DNA from: Clostridiales bacterium
GTDB taxonomy: Bacteria > Bacillota > Clostridia > Lachnospirales > WRAX01
Reading direction: 5' to 3'
Assembly (NCBI GenBank): GCA_031265685.1
Contig: JAISCI010000058.1
Span: 1-37,471 of the forward strand
Length of the DNA stretch: 37,471 nt
This document shows, in pieces, positions 36,436 to 37,471 of the stretch; within the stretch, counting starts at the first letter, position 1; the number at the start of each line of letters is the position of its first letter. A model generated the notes under the pieces. The model had not been told where the DNA came from. It saw nothing but the letters and a program-made list of their open reading frames with translations, and searched no databases. The translations under genes were made by a program, and so were the position numbers.

Positions 36436-36895
36436 TTGTATTTGTCAACTGAAAAATCCGCCCCCATTATAGTTGAAAAATCGGCCAGCCCAGCAAAGCG
36501 GCTTGGTCATAAACGCCGCATCGGGCGGACTGTGATCAGCGAGCGGCGGATCTTGATTATAATGGTGGTGGAAATTTCAATTAGCAAAAACAACGGTTAC
36601 GTGACAGCGGCTAGGATCGCCCAGTCCTGTGCGGAGTGGCCTGGCGCCTACATGTACGCCTAGATCCACGCTTTGGCTGGGAATGAATTTCGCGTGACAG
36701 AATTTCGCGTGAATCGAAGCACTATCGCTTGGACAGAAGTTTGCGTGTGTATTTCTTACTCAAAAAATCATCCAGGCAATATAATCTGAATCCGCTACTA
36801 GCAAAATGAAGAGCCCTAAATATAGCTCTTTATTTTGCTAGTGGCGGATTTTTCAATTATATTGGGTGGAGGATTTTTCGCTTGACATTTACAAC
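36436..36895. mobile_element. Internally deleted insertion-sequence-like element D with about 50-bp TIRs
   Basis: Left ttgtatttgtcaactgaaaaatccgcccccattatagttgaaaaatcggcc matches the reverse complement of the right end, ttgtaaatgtcaagcgaaaaatcctccacccaatataattgaaaaatccgcc. No intact transposase. Confidence 0.7.
36777..36864. repeat. Long imperfect palindrome inside element D
   Basis: atccgctactagcaaaatgaagagc (36790-36814) / gctctttattttgctagtggcggat (36825-36849), extended by caatataat...attatattg outer arms. Confidence 0.85.
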
Positions 36896-37057
36896 CGATG
36901 GCGTAACCGCCCCCGGTAACTATGATCTGTCTGCCCGCAACGGCTTTTTTGGCACGTCCTTTGACGGTTTTGCGCCGGCTCCCCGATTTTCAGCCGTTTG
37001 GTTAGATTCTTAAGTCCCGCCGGAGGCAATCTTGTCCTTCTGGCATGGCGAAAATTT

Positions 37058-37101
37058 CCTGCAAATATCCGTCAAGTTCTTATTGACTTTTTATTTGCAG
37101 G
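37058..37101. repeat. Hairpin cctgcaaata...tatttgcagg
   Basis: 10-bp perfect outer arms with inner gtcaa/ttgac pairing. Confidence 0.6.
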
Positions 37102-37471
37102 CTTTCGTTAGCAAACAAAGAACCGACGCAAAACCTGAACCCACACGTATTCACCGGCGCCACGTCCACGACGGCCTAAAGTGACAACAACCAAGCAAAA
37201 TTCCCCGCCCCAAAAAAGAGGAAAGCAGCCGATCGGTCGTTCAAAAGGCGGCAGCAATACGAAAATACGAATGGTCGCCGCGAACGAGCGAATTGCCGTA
37301 TATTTTACAATTTATGGAGGCGACGCCCGCGACGCGCCGGAGGGCAGACTGTATTAATGAATAGATCCTACGAGGATAATTATAAAAGGTACATAGCCTA
37401 GCAGCTTTATTTTACTCCGATTGTGCCTCCCAAGAAAAATTTCAGGAAATTTCGGGGATATAACCATAAAT

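Noticed and set aside
1-37471. tRNA or rRNA genes
   Set aside because: No tRNA cloverleaf or rRNA-like segment recognised by eye; a tRNAscan/Infernal run would be needed to exclude them.

Overview
The window reads as a moderately GC-rich chromosomal segment, probably from an endospore-lineage Clostridia-type Firmicute. That placement is inferred from SpmA/SpmB, a DUF4364-type protein, SecA with a SEC-C tail, and sigma-A-like promoters. Main blocks: (1) a YegS/DagK-type lipid kinase. (2) A minus-strand operon at about 1.55-12.2 kb that looks like a complete unsaturated-uronate catabolic locus: ABC importer, GH88 unsaturated glucuronyl hydrolase, cytoplasmic heparinase II/III-fold lyase, KduI, KduD/IdnO-like SDR, KDG kinase, KDPG aldolase, and one unnamed discoidin-like protein. 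(3) A housekeeping block: spmA/spmB, clpA/clpS, DUF4364, secA, prfB with the classic CUU-UGA-C programmed frameshift, an RluA-type pseudouridine synthase, a sugar nucleotidyltransferase and queG. (4) A speD-speA-speE-speB polyamine operon. (5) A 1837-aa secreted GH2 enzyme with discoidin-like modules. (6) A stand-alone endolysin/holin pair and a small Cys-rich protein. The least explained structure is a layered set of short non-coding repeats. A GAATTTTGC/GCAAAATTC palindromic module occurs free-standing between genes, inside at least three unrelated TIR-bounded MITE-like elements, as a 15-nt tandem inverted array, and apparently once inside a coding sequence. One MITE-like element is nested in another between clpS and clpA. 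These elements repeatedly occupy gaps between genes that would otherwise be adjacent. All calls are from reading the sequence and the supplied ORF translations. No database search was run.
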